A stretch of 64,000 nucleotides of DNA, taken from NCBI RefSeq assembly GCF_029774175.1, contig NZ_CP103834.1:72501-136500 (forward strand). The letters run 5' to 3'. The notes under the pieces were generated by a model, which did not search any database, was not told where the DNA came from, and saw only the letters and a list, made by a program, of their open reading frames with translations. This stretch comes from Actinobacillus genomosp. 1 (GTDB lineage Bacteria; Pseudomonadota; Gammaproteobacteria; Enterobacterales; Pasteurellaceae). The translations under genes and the position numbers were made by a program. This document shows positions 10,788 to 18,589 of this stretch, one piece after another; within the stretch, counting starts at the first letter, position 1; each line of letters begins with the position of its first letter.

Positions 10788-10852
10788 AACCACGGAATAC
10801 ATAGATTACTCGGAAATTATCTTATGTGATCATTGTATTTCGTGGTTTTTTA
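10788..10852 (+). terminator. Likely terminator after the dpp operon
   Basis: AACCACGGAATAC (10788-10800) pairs with GTATTTCGTGGTT ending near 10847, followed by TTTTTATTT. A further related copy (CCGTGTGTTCAGTGGTTTTT, near 10926-10945) lies downstream. Confidence 0.55.
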
Positions 10853-10988
10853 TTTATAAGCGGTAGAATATTTCGAAAATTTAACTACGCAATACATGGA
10901 TAATTTAGATATTTTCTGTGCAATCCGTGTGTTCAGTGGTTTTTATCTGCTTTATCAGCAATAGACTTTATAGGTTAGTCGAAAATAG

Positions 10989-11399
10989 CTAGATATTTCT
11001 AAGTTTATCCGAATAAAGCACTAAGCAGAGAGCGATAACCATCAATAAGATTGCGCCGGCGAATAGAATTGTGTTCGTTGCACTTTCGTGATCGACAATA
11101 ATCAAGCGTAACATGGCGGTGATCCCCGCATAAATAAAATAGCGTAAAGGGAAGTGGTAACCGCTCTTGAAATATTGTGAAATGAGTCCTAGGAAACCGA
11201 AGTAGAGAAAGAACATTACAATTTGTTCGGCAAGAGCATAAGGGACGGTCGCACCGCTGGTGATAATCATTACACATAGCCCATAGGTTACTTTAACGAG
11301 CGCGATAATGAGTACGATAGCCAGAATAATAAGTAATATGCTTAAGATTGTGCGTAATAATTTGGTAATTGTATCGGGGAATTTTTCGCTGATATTCAT
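10989..11399 (-). CDS. psiE: PsiE family membrane protein
   Basis: 136 residues with about four membrane segments. The block FKSGYHFPLRYFIYAGITAMLRLIIVDHESA is the hallmark of the phosphate-starvation-inducible PsiE family, and length matches E. coli PsiE. Cellular role is not established even in E. coli. Monocistronic, convergent with dppF. Confidence 0.88.
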   Translation of the reverse strand: MNISEKFPDTITKLLRTILSILLIILAIVLIIALVKVTYGLCVMIITSGATVPYALAEQIVMFFLYFGFLGLISQYFKSGYHFPLRYFIYAGITAMLRLIIVDHESATNTILFAGAILLMVIALCLVLYSDKLRNI

Positions 11400-11475
11400 T
11401 TTTTGTCCTTGTTATAGAATTTAATTTATATTCTAAAATAATTATCGGACAATCGTAAAGTAAGAATCGTCGCAG

Positions 11476-12108
11476 TTATAAAAGTTGTCGAATATTTTCG
11501 ATGATATAGTCCATAATGGATTTGCCGGTATGTAATTTGTGTCTTAGCATACGTTGAGCATCATAATGATGAATGTATAGCGTTTCATTGATATCCGGCC
11601 CATCATTAAGTAACCATTGCCGACCTATCTGCGCAACTATATCGGATAGATCCAAATTGTCATTTTCCGCTCGAATATTAATCCATAGATCGGCAAGCGG
11701 TTCTGTTTCCGGATTTTTATAAATATTTGATCCAATCCAAACCAGCGTACCTTCTCCAACCGGATCGAGCGTTGCAAGAATACGGACTCGGTATCCTTTA
11801 TCTTTTAGAATACGTGCCAAATGCGTAGCATTCCAACCGCCTAAGCTATGTCCGATAATGTAAATCAGATCTTGCGGTTGGATTTTAACTAAGACATTTA
11901 ACTCAATATCGCTCAAATAATAAACACGATTATAGCTTAAGGAATGAAGGTGAATGTTCGAGTGATGCACTAAGTATTTTTGCATTCTTCGAGCTAATTT
12001 TTTCTGTGCAATCGTAATATTGTGTAGTGGCCCGACAAAGTAGTAGGGTTCAAGATCGGCAGCTCCTCCAATAAAGAAAATATGAGCGTGTCGATTAAAT
12101 ACTTTCAT
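11476..12108 (-). CDS. Putative alpha/beta-hydrolase (lipase-like), function unknown
   Basis: 210 residues from the ATG at 12108, chosen because AGGAGG sits 4 nt upstream; an in-frame upstream ATG at 12132 has no such site. The motif IYIIGHSLGGWNATHLAR is a classic nucleophile elbow (G-H-S-L-G-G), followed by RILATLDPVGEG, which could supply the acidic residue, and late histidines (IHHYDAQR). No signal peptide, so probably cytoplasmic. It lies between psiE and a RidA gene with no operon logic. Substrate unknown. Confidence 0.7.
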   Translation of the reverse strand: MKVFNRHAHIFFIGGAADLEPYYFVGPLHNITIAQKKLARRMQKYLVHHSNIHLHSLSYNRVYYLSDIELNVLVKIQPQDLIYIIGHSLGGWNATHLARILKDKGYRVRILATLDPVGEGTLVWIGSNIYKNPETEPLADLWINIRAENDNLDLSDIVAQIGRQWLLNDGPDINETLYIHHYDAQRMLRHKLHTGKSIMDYIIENIRQLL

Positions 12109-12165
12109 TTTTCCTCCTATTAGATTAAGCACACAGGGCGTAAGCGAATACTTACGCCTTATTTA

Positions 12166-12510
12166 TTAAATGGCTGCGGTTATGACGATTTCAACCTTCC
12201 AATTCGAATTTGCGAGTCTTGCTTCCACCGCAGCCCGTGGTGGCGCATTATTTTCCGCAACCCATTCGTCCCATGCACGGTTCATTTCATCATAATAAGC
12301 CATATTCGCAAGATAAACGGTTGCCATTAAGATCTTGCTTTTATCGGTATTGGCTTTAGCTAAGCATTTATCAATTTCCGCAAGCACTTGTTTGGTTTGC
12401 TGATAAGCATCTTGGCTATCGTCCGTCGGCACTTGACCAGCGAGATAAACCACGCCGTTATGAATTGCAACTTCAGAGAAACGTTTACTGACATCAATAC
12501 GTTGAATCAT
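12166..12510 (-). CDS. RidA family protein, YoaB-like
   Basis: 114 residues from ATG 12510 (MIQRIDVSKRFSEV), preceded by AAGGA; a longer frame from 12555 runs into a USS. The sequence matches the YjgF/YER057c/UK114 fold and is closest to the YoaB branch (IHNGVVYLAGQVP, NAPPRAAVEARLAN, KVEIVITAAI). RidA members deaminate reactive enamine/imine intermediates from PLP enzymes; its position downstream of ilvE, a PLP enzyme, fits such a housekeeping role, though the pair is separated by a USS hairpin. Confidence 0.85.
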   Translation of the reverse strand: MIQRIDVSKRFSEVAIHNGVVYLAGQVPTDDSQDAYQQTKQVLAEIDKCLAKANTDKSKILMATVYLANMAYYDEMNRAWDEWVAENNAPPRAAVEARLANSNWKVEIVITAAI

Positions 12511-12534
12511 AATATTCCTTATATTTGAAAGAAA

Positions 12535-12581
12535 ACAAGCGGTAGAAATTTGCAAAAAAATTGCAAAATTTTACCGCTTGT
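12535..12581. terminator. Facing uptake-signal pair between ilvE and the RidA gene
   Basis: ACAAGCGGT (12535-12543) and ACCGCTTGT (12573-12581) flank an A/T-rich spacer with TTTGCAA/TTGCAAA. It can form a hairpin downstream of ilvE (minus strand) and act as a terminator and DNA-uptake site. Confidence 0.65.
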
Positions 12582-12597
12582 CACAGCTTAAATCGGC

Positions 12598-13635
12598 TTA
12601 TTCTACTTTAACAATCCAGCCTTCCGGCGCTTCAACATCACCGAATTGGATACCGGTAAGTTCCGCATATAAGCGTTTTGTGACCGGACCGACTTCCGTT
12701 TCCGAATAGAACACGTGGAAGTTATCTTTATGTTGAATACCGCCAACCGGCGTAATTACCGCCGCCGTACCGCAAGCACCGGCTTCGGCGAATTGATCCA
12801 ATTGATCGATATATACGTCGCCTTCAATCGTTTCCATACCTAAACGTTCTTTGGCGATATGTAATAACGAGTATTTGGTAATACTTGGTAAGATAGATTC
12901 TGACGCAGGGGTAATAAATTTATTATCTTTGGTAATACCGAAGAAGTTTGCCGCACCCACTTCTTCAATTTTGGTGTGAGTTTTCGGATCAAGGTAGATC
13001 GCATCGGCAAATTTACGGGTTGCTGTACCTTGTTGTACGGCTAATTCGTGCGGTAACAAACTTGCCGCATAGTTACCGCCGACTTTAACGCCGCCGGTTC
13101 CAACCGGTGCCGCACGGTCGTAGTCAGTCGTAATAAAGTTAGACGGTGCTAAACCGCCTTTAAAATAAGCACCCACCGGGCAACAGAATACCGAGAAAAT
13201 GTATTCCGGCGCCGCTTTCACCCCGATATTTTCACCGACACCGATTAAGAACGGACGTAAGTAAAGCGTTGCACCTGAACCGTATGGACCTAACCAATCT
13301 TGGTTTGCTTTTACCACTTCTTTACAAGCGCGTACAAATAATTCGGTCGGCACTTCCGCCATTAATAAGCGACGTGCAGTACCTTGCATACGTTTTGCAT
13401 TTTCTTCCGGACGGAATAAGTTAATAGAGCCGTCTTTGCAACGATAGGCTTTTAAGCCTTCGAAACATTGCTGACCGTAGTGAAGTGCGGTTGAACCTTC
13501 GTGAATGTGGAGTGTGTTATCGGTAGTTAATTGACCTTCATCCCATTTACCGTCTTTCCAATGTGCGATAAAGCGATAATCCGTTTTAATATATGAGAAG
13601 CCTAAATTGGCCCAGTCTAAATCTTTTAAAGCCAT
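12598..13635 (-). CDS. ilvE: Branched-chain amino acid aminotransferase
   Basis: 345 residues, class IV PLP aminotransferase of the longer eukaryote/Gram-positive-like type II BCAT, common in Pasteurellaceae. Motifs: YGQQCFEGLKAYR, PLP lysine K184 in GGVKVGGNYAASL, and GACGTAAVITPVGGI. It carries out the last step of Ile/Leu/Val synthesis. It is distant from ilvGMD (31733-33624), but the 5' leaders of ilvE and ilvG share the stretches TACATAACAATA and AAGGACACAACA, suggesting common post-transcriptional control. Confidence 0.95.
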   Translation of the reverse strand: MALKDLDWANLGFSYIKTDYRFIAHWKDGKWDEGQLTTDNTLHIHEGSTALHYGQQCFEGLKAYRCKDGSINLFRPEENAKRMQGTARRLLMAEVPTELFVRACKEVVKANQDWLGPYGSGATLYLRPFLIGVGENIGVKAAPEYIFSVFCCPVGAYFKGGLAPSNFITTDYDRAAPVGTGGVKVGGNYAASLLPHELAVQQGTATRKFADAIYLDPKTHTKIEEVGAANFFGITKDNKFITPASESILPSITKYSLLHIAKERLGMETIEGDVYIDQLDQFAEAGACGTAAVITPVGGIQHKDNFHVFYSETEVGPVTKRLYAELTGIQFGDVEAPEGWIVKVE

Positions 13636-13637
13636 GT

Positions 13638-13645
13638 TGTTGTGT
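13638..13645 (-). promoter_or_regulatory. Candidate GcvB target site upstream of ilvE
   Basis: On the minus strand ACACAACA lies 3-10 nt before the ilvE ATG, inside AAGGACACAACAAC. It overlaps the ribosome-binding site and resembles the sites before ilvG, ilvD and dppA copy 2. Confidence 0.5.
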
Positions 13646-13730
13646 CCTTATTGTTATGTATTACAAATGAATTTTTACATTGTAAGCCAAAAACGAATAA
13701 GAATGTAAGAGTAAAACGGCATTTTTTATA

Positions 13731-13759
13731 GAAAAAAGCCCAAGCGAATTGCTTGGGCT
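13731..13759 (-). terminator. grxD terminator
   Basis: AGCCCAAGC and GCTTGGGCT flank a 5-nt loop. On the minus strand the hairpin is followed by TTTTTTC, directly downstream of grxD. Confidence 0.8.
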
Positions 13760-13776
13760 GAGTGATTGTAAAAGAA

Positions 13777-14109
13777 TTAAGCGTGTTTTGCCGCGACTTC
13801 TTTTAATAAGGTTTGAAGTTCGCCTTTTTGGAACATTTCTAATACGATGTCACAACCGCCGACTAATTCGCCTTTCACCCATAATTGTGGGAAAGTCGGC
13901 CAGTTTGCGAATTTCGGTAACTCGGCGCGAATGTCCGGATTCGTTAAAATATCTACATAACCGAATGGTACTTGGCAGTTAATTACCGCTTCTACCGCAC
14001 GGGCAGAGAAACCGCATGAAGGGAATTTCGGCGAACCTTTCATATAAAGTAGAATTGGGTTTTCGCCGATTTGTTTTTTGATTTTTTCAATAGTATCGAT
14101 AGTTTCCAT
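13777..14109 (-). CDS. grxD: Monothiol glutaredoxin GrxD (Grx4 type)
   Basis: 110 residues. The CGFS active site (C32-S35, in PKFPSCGFSARA) defines the monothiol class that binds a bridging [2Fe-2S] cluster with glutathione and delivers Fe-S clusters. WPTFPQLWVKGELVGGCDIV is the conserved cis-proline and GSH-binding region. Single-gene unit with its own terminator. Confidence 0.95.
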   Translation of the reverse strand: METIDTIEKIKKQIGENPILLYMKGSPKFPSCGFSARAVEAVINCQVPFGYVDILTNPDIRAELPKFANWPTFPQLWVKGELVGGCDIVLEMFQKGELQTLLKEVAAKHA

Positions 14110-14180
14110 GATAACCTCTAGTGATTAATACCTGAGTAATTGTATCAGACTTTTATAGCTAGCCAAATAACCTTTTCATC

Positions 14181-14786
14181 TTATAGCGAAATATCTCGTC
14201 TGCCGGCAAAAGAGTGGGAAAGGGTCGTACCGTCCACCATTTCTAATGAACCGCCGACCGGAATCCCATGCGCGATTCGAGTTACTTTCACGTTGTGAAT
14301 ACGGCAGATTTCCGCAATATAGTTGGCGGTAGCATCACCTTCAATCGTCGGATTGGTGGCAAGAATAACCTCGTGAAAAGATTCGTTTTCTAAACGGCTT
14401 TGTAACAGATCTAAGCCGATTTCTCTCGGACCGATGCCGTCAAGCGGCGAAAGGTGTCCCATCAATACAAAGTAACGTCCGGAAAATTGTCCGGTTTGCT
14501 CGATCGCTTGAATATCTTCCGGCATTTCAACCACGCAAAGCTGACCGCTCATTTGGCGGCGAGGATTCTTACAAATATTGCATTCGTCTTCTTCGGTAAA
14601 AGTACGGCAAGAATGACAATGACCGATATGCGTCATCGCTTCATTCAAGGCTTTAGATAAATTTACACCGCCGGCGCGATTGCGTTGCAATAAATGATAC
14701 GCCATACGTTGTGAGGATTTCGGGCCGACACCGGGTAATGCACGTAGGGCTTCCATCAGATTTTCGAGTAAAGGGCTAATTTGCAT
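14181..14786 (-). CDS. recR: Recombination protein RecR
   Basis: 201 residues, full length. N-terminal helix-hairpin-helix (LRALPGVGPKSSQRMAYHLL), four-cysteine zinc finger (C57, C60, C69, C72) and the Toprim domain (LCVVEMPEDIQAIE, YFVLMGHLSPLDGIGP). Works with RecFO to load RecA at gaps. It follows ybaB as in most bacteria; dnaX, usually upstream of that pair, is not here. Confidence 0.96.
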   Translation of the reverse strand: MQISPLLENLMEALRALPGVGPKSSQRMAYHLLQRNRAGGVNLSKALNEAMTHIGHCHSCRTFTEEDECNICKNPRRQMSGQLCVVEMPEDIQAIEQTGQFSGRYFVLMGHLSPLDGIGPREIGLDLLQSRLENESFHEVILATNPTIEGDATANYIAEICRIHNVKVTRIAHGIPVGGSLEMVDGTTLSHSFAGRRDISL

Positions 14787-14794
14787 AAAATAGG

Positions 14795-14846
14795 AATGGA
14801 TAGTTGAAAATTAATAATGGATAGTTGCCAAAGCTCCTATCCATTA
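14795..14846. repeat. Small direct and inverted repeats between ybaB and recR
   Basis: AATGGATAGTTG occurs twice (14795-14806 and 14816-14827), and TAATGGATAG (14815-14824) is mirrored by CTATCCATTA (14837-14846). The inverted pair can form a 10-bp stem in the ybaB-recR transcript. There is no T tract, so it is not an obvious terminator. Confidence 0.6.
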
Positions 14847-14854
14847 TCGCTAAA

Positions 14855-15184
14855 TTAGAATGGGAATTTCATACCGGGCGGTAATTGCATTCCGGCAGTC
14901 ACGCTTGCCATTTTTTCTTTCTGCATTTCTTCCGCACGGCGAACGGCATCATTGAATGCCGCGGCAACCAAATCTTCCACCATTTCTTTATCGTCTTCCA
15001 TTAATGACGGATCGATTTCGATACGACGGCAATTATGCGCACCATTGATGGTTACTTTTACTAAACCCGCACCGGATTCTCCGGTTACTTCAAGCTGTGC
15101 AATTTCTTCTTGCATTTTTTGCATACGCTCTTGCATTTGCTGAGCTTGTTTCATTAAACCGCCTAAGCCGCCTTTTCCAAACAT
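14855..15184 (-). CDS. ybaB: Nucleoid-associated protein YbaB/EbfC
   Basis: 109 residues with Met/Gln-rich N-terminal helix ([45 protein letters not shown]), the signature of the YbaB DNA-binding family. Conserved linkage with recR, about 70 bases downstream. Confidence 0.95.
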
Positions 15185-15251
15185 TACATTTTCCTCAATT
15201 TGTATAATTAAAATAGAAACGGTTTATTTTACTTAAGCACTTCGCTTTAGG

Positions 15252-15308
15252 CAAGCGGTTATCATTTACCGATTTTTTGCAAAGTTTTAGTGAAAAATAA
15301 CCGCTTGT
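15252..15308. terminator. Facing uptake-signal pair between tonB and ybaB
   Basis: CAAGCGGTTAT (15252-15262) and ATAACCGCTTG (15298-15308 region) flank an A/T-rich stretch with TTTTGCAAAGTTTTAG. It lies between the terminator of tonB and ybaB. Confidence 0.6.
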
Positions 15309-15313
15309 TACGA

Positions 15314-15342
15314 TGAAAAAATAAGCTCCCGTGAGGGAGCTT
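15314..15342 (-). terminator. exbB-exbD-tonB operon terminator
   Basis: AAGCTCCC/GGGAGCTT (15323-15342) with a short loop; on the minus strand it is followed by TATTTTTTC. It lies 10 nt after tonB. Confidence 0.8.
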
Positions 15343-15352
15343 GTTAATAAGA

Positions 15353-16210
15353 TTACTCAATCGAAAATTTTACCGGAACGGTAACGTTACTTGGGAAACC
15401 GGCCGGCGGCGGAGAAACTTTAGTACTTTGTGCCGCTTTAACCGCTGCATTATCAAGATTACCGTTACCGGAACTATTTAACACTTTCACATTTATCAAC
15501 TCACCGGAAGATGACACGCTAAAACCGATGGTAACCACACCTGTTTTACGCATCATCTTTTCTCTAGTCGGATAAGCGTTATTCGCTCGACGTTGTAGTG
15601 CACGCTGTAATGCCGCTTTATAAGCACCGATTTCACTACCTGAAGCTCCGTTACCGCCACCGCCTACCGCACCGTTTTGTGCTCCGTTTGCAGACAGACC
15701 GTTCGGATTGCCTTCCGGTTTCCCGTTTGGAATACCTGCACGTAATTGGGTACCTTGCACCGCATTCGGAATTGCTTTGGCAACAATACCTTGTTTTGCT
15801 TCAGGACCTTTTTCTAATGCCTTAATCGGCTTATCTTTAGCTTTTTCTTTTTTAGGTTTTTCTTGCTCTTTAGGCTTAGGTTGCGCTTTCGGTTTTGGCT
15901 TTTCCTTTGGTTTTTCTTTAGGTTTCTCTTTCGGCTTTGGCTGAGGTTTCGGTTCGGGAATCGCTTCTGCTTCAGGTTCCGGCTCCGGTGCTATTTCAAC
16001 TTTCTCCGGTTCAGACGGAAGCGGCTCCTCTTGTGCCACGGCAACTTGAGGTTGTTCCAACAAAGCGGCAACTAATTCCATCGACATGACTTCTTCTTGA
16101 GGTAAATTATCAGAATGAGAATGGGTTACCATAGAAGCTAAACCGGCAAAAATAACGGCGTGAATTGCAATAGAACTGGTTAAACCGATACGAGAATGTT
16201 TTTTCTTCAT
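15353..16210 (-). CDS. tonB: Energy transducer TonB
   Basis: 285 residues. One N-terminal membrane anchor (residues about 9-28), then a long Pro-Glu/Pro-Lys spacer (about 65-135) that spans the periplasm, a Gly/Asn-rich linker, and the C-terminal TonB domain (TRKTGVVTIGFSVSSSGELINVKV, VSPPPAGFP). Transmits ExbBD proton-motive energy to outer-membrane receptors. The exbB-exbD-tonB order resembles the second (tonB2) system of A. pleuropneumoniae rather than the tonB1 set tied to transferrin receptors; that assignment is an inference. Confidence 0.93.
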   Translation of the reverse strand: MKKKHSRIGLTSSIAIHAVIFAGLASMVTHSHSDNLPQEEVMSMELVAALLEQPQVAVAQEEPLPSEPEKVEIAPEPEPEAEAIPEPKPQPKPKEKPKEKPKEKPKPKAQPKPKEQEKPKKEKAKDKPIKALEKGPEAKQGIVAKAIPNAVQGTQLRAGIPNGKPEGNPNGLSANGAQNGAVGGGGNGASGSEIGAYKAALQRALQRRANNAYPTREKMMRKTGVVTIGFSVSSSGELINVKVLNSSGNGNLDNAAVKAAQSTKVSPPPAGFPSNVTVPVKFSIE

Positions 16211-16219
16211 ACTCGTATC

Positions 16220-16609
16220 CTATTTCTTCGAGGTATCTTTTTTGGTCACGATTGCAACGTTCTTAATTTCGTTCGCAGAGAGAACATCAGTCAGTTCGAC
16301 AAATTTTTCAAAGGCTACCGCACTATCTACTTTTAAGGTAACTTTTTGGGTTTTGTCCCAAGTTGCAATTTCTGCGGTGAGTGCTTCTTTAGTCATCGGT
16401 TGGTCGTTGAAATAAAATTCATTGTTCTCCGTAATTGTCAGAAGCTTTGCCAATTCGTCCGCTTTCATTGCTTGGGTTGTAGTCGCTTTCGGTATATTTA
16501 CCGGAATCTTCCCTTGGGAGATAAATGAAGCGGTGACTAACACAATCGCTAATAACACCAACATAATGTCGATGAAAGGAATAATATTAATTTCGTCAAA
16601 TTTTTTCAT
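16220..16609 (-). CDS. exbD: Biopolymer transport protein ExbD
   Basis: 129 residues with a single N-terminal membrane helix containing the proton-carrying aspartate (IIPFIDIMLVLLAIVLVTASF) and a periplasmic domain. Lies 9 nt before tonB and 44 nt after exbB. Confidence 0.95.
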   Translation of the reverse strand: MKKFDEINIIPFIDIMLVLLAIVLVTASFISQGKIPVNIPKATTTQAMKADELAKLLTITENNEFYFNDQPMTKEALTAEIATWDKTQKVTLKVDSAVAFEKFVELTDVLSANEIKNVAIVTKKDTSKK

Positions 16610-16653
16610 AAGAAACCTGATTAAATTGCAAAAAATAAGTGAAATTTAACCGC

Positions 16654-17106
16654 TTATTGATTGGCTTTACGGGCTTGAATAGCTTGCCATTTAAGTTTGC
16701 TTTCATCGACTTTACGGTTAAAACCGCTATAGAACATCATGGCGGGAATTGCAACTAATATACCGGCTGCGGTAGCTTTTAATGCGAGTGATAAATGCAC
16801 CATAATGGATGCGGCATCAATTTCACCGCCGGAATGACCTAAATGATAGAAAGTCAATAAAATACCTAATACGGTTCCTAATAAACCGACATAAGGTGCG
16901 TTAGCACCGATAGTAGAAATGGTGGTGAGATTACGGGTTACATCTATTTCTAAATCTTGAATGGTTTCGTATTTTGTTACGTCAAGCTGTTTATAAAACA
17001 GGATGCGTTCAATGATTTTCCATACTAACACGACACTCATTAATAATAAGAGGCCTAAAATAATATAATCTACATGGCCTTGTAATAGTTCAAGCATTTG
17101 TTCCAT
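16654..17106 (-). CDS. exbB: Biopolymer transport protein ExbB
   Basis: 150 residues, MotA/TolQ/ExbB family with three membrane helices. Diagnostic block: TISTIGANAPYVGLLGTVLGILLTF and ALKATAAGILVAIPAMMFYSGFNRK. First gene of the operon, behind a Fur-box-like promoter at 17150-17197. Confidence 0.95.
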   Translation of the reverse strand: MEQMLELLQGHVDYIILGLLLLMSVVLVWKIIERILFYKQLDVTKYETIQDLEIDVTRNLTTISTIGANAPYVGLLGTVLGILLTFYHLGHSGGEIDAASIMVHLSLALKATAAGILVAIPAMMFYSGFNRKVDESKLKWQAIQARKANQ

Positions 17107-17149
17107 AAAATCCTCGGAAACGGTCTAAAATAAGCAAAAAAAGTTCATT

Positions 17150-17168
17150 TATAATGAAAATGGTTTGC
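17150..17168 (-). promoter_or_regulatory. Candidate Fur box over the exbB start site
   Basis: On the plus strand the 19 bases match the GATAATGATAATCATTATC consensus at 13 of 19 positions by hand count (TATAATGAAAATGGTTTGC). It lies just downstream of the -10 box, where a repressor would block initiation. Iron control of TonB systems is well established; this site is an inference. Confidence 0.5.
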
Positions 17169-17169
17169 A

Positions 17170-17197
17170 ATTATACTGAGTAAGTCAAAAAATTCAA
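17170..17197 (-). promoter_or_regulatory. Sigma-70 promoter of exbB-exbD-tonB
   Basis: Minus strand: -35 TTGAAT (17197-17192), 16-nt spacer, -10 TATAAT (17175-17170). Expected transcription start near 17163, inside the Fur-like box. Confidence 0.55.
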
Positions 17198-17294
17198 CTC
17201 GTAATAATAGGTATTCTCGTTTATTTTTGTAAATGTATTGTGGTATAGTCGTCCGATTTTTATGTATATCTATTTTTATTATTGAGTATGAATT

Positions 17295-17621
17295 ATGAGT
17301 GAAACATTTACTGAAATTAGCCCGCAACAAGCATGGGAATTAATCGAAAACGAAGGTGCGACCTTAGTTGATATCCGTGATGCGCGTCGTTATATCTATA
17401 GTCATCCGCAAGATGCCTTTCATTTAACCAATGAAAGTTACGGTCGTTTTTTAGATGAAGTCGATTATGAAGAGCCGGTAATCGTCATGTGTTATCACGG
17501 AGTGAGTAGTCGCAATACCGCACAATTTTTAGTCGAGCAAGGTTTTGAACGTATCTATAGCGTGAAAGGCGGCTTTGACGGCTGGGAACGAAGCGGTTTA
17601 CCGATTGAAACGGCTTACTAA
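17295..17621 (+). CDS. glpE: Thiosulfate sulfurtransferase GlpE
   Basis: 108 residues, single rhodanese domain with active-site Cys66 in the loop MCYHGVSS and the C-terminal GGFDGWERSGLPIE. Length equals E. coli GlpE. Transfers sulfane sulfur from thiosulfate to acceptors such as thioredoxin or cyanide; cytoplasmic. It is not linked to glp genes here, and precedes the thioredoxin-fold gene cnoX by 48 nt. Confidence 0.93.
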   Translation: MSETFTEISPQQAWELIENEGATLVDIRDARRYIYSHPQDAFHLTNESYGRFLDEVDYEEPVIVMCYHGVSSRNTAQFLVEQGFERIYSVKGGFDGWERSGLPIETAY

Positions 17622-17669
17622 AAATCAGCTATAATAATATTGCCGATTTTTTTAGATTAGGGAAAGAGT

Positions 17670-18515
17670 ATGAATTATTTTGTCAATGTCACCGAAAGTA
17701 ATTTTAGTGAAGTGTGGAATGCAGCGGCACAAGTGCCGGTCGTTTTTAATTTTATCTCCCCGAGAGAAGTGGCTTCACTGGAAATGGATTCATTATTACG
17801 CCGATTAGCGGATGAAAATCCGGCACAATTTTTATTGGCAACCGTGAATTGTGACGAACAACAAGCATTGGCAGCTCAATTTAGAATTCAAATGATTCCG
17901 ACCATGTATCTTTTTGCCGGTGGGCAGCCGGTGGATATGATTCAAGGGGCAATATCCGAGCAAGAAATGCGAGTTCGTTTAGCCAATATTTTACCGAAAG
18001 AAGAAGAGCTTAAATTCAATCAAGCGTTGGAATTGTTGCAAGATCAGCGTTATGAAGAGGCATTACCGCTACTCAAATCAGCTTGGGAAATGACTGATAA
18101 GAAAAACAGTGATTTCGCCTTGTTGTATGCGGAAACTTTTATTGTGATGAAGAAAGTGGAAGAAGCTCGAGAAATCTTAAAGCAGATTCCGATTCAAGAT
18201 CGTGATAGCCGTTGGAACGGTTTGCAAGCGCAAATTGAGTTGTTAGAACAAGCGAACGAATCGCCGGAATTACAGCAATTACAAGCAGATTATGCAAATA
18301 ACAAAACGCCGGAAATTGCGATTCGTTTAGCAAATCAGTTACATCAAGCACATAAAAATGAAGAGGCGTTAGTGCTACTGTTTGATTGGCTAAAAGCCGA
18401 TTTAAATAGTGCAAATGGTGAGGTGAAAAGTCAATTTTTAGCGATTCTTTCTGCTTTGGGTAACGATCCTGTTGTGCCGAAATTTAGACGTCAGCTTTAT
18501 TCATTGCTCTATTAA
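17670..18515 (+). CDS. cnoX: Co-chaperone YbbN/CnoX (thioredoxin fold plus TPR)
   Basis: 281 residues: thioredoxin-like domain (about 1-110) followed by TPR-like helices (about 115-281). Same architecture and length as E. coli CnoX, which hands substrates to GroEL/DnaK. The position of the CXXC motif reads FNFISPREVASLE, with no cysteine at all, so redox activity is excluded and only a holdase/adaptor role is likely. Preceded by GGGAAAGAG. Confidence 0.88.
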   Translation: MNYFVNVTESNFSEVWNAAAQVPVVFNFISPREVASLEMDSLLRRLADENPAQFLLATVNCDEQQALAAQFRIQMIPTMYLFAGGQPVDMIQGAISEQEMRVRLANILPKEEELKFNQALELLQDQRYEEALPLLKSAWEMTDKKNSDFALLYAETFIVMKKVEEAREILKQIPIQDRDSRWNGLQAQIELLEQANESPELQQLQADYANNKTPEIAIRLANQLHQAHKNEEALVLLFDWLKADLNSANGEVKSQFLAILSALGNDPVVPKFRRQLYSLLY

Positions 18516-18530
18516 TTGTATTTGAAGCAA

Positions 18531-18568
18531 AAAAATGAGGCGGAGTAACACTTTCGCCTCATTTTTTA
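18531..18568. terminator. Bidirectional terminator between cnoX and dhaM
   Basis: AAAATGAGGCG and CGCCTCATTTT flank a 12-nt loop, with A and T tracts on either side. It can serve both convergent genes. Confidence 0.85.
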
Positions 18569-18589
18569 TTTGGTAAATTTTTCAGAAAA

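Noticed and set aside
15598..16075. Phe/Arg/Gly-rich frames opposite tonB
   Set aside because: Low-complexity reverse complement of the TonB Pro/Lys/Glu spacer.
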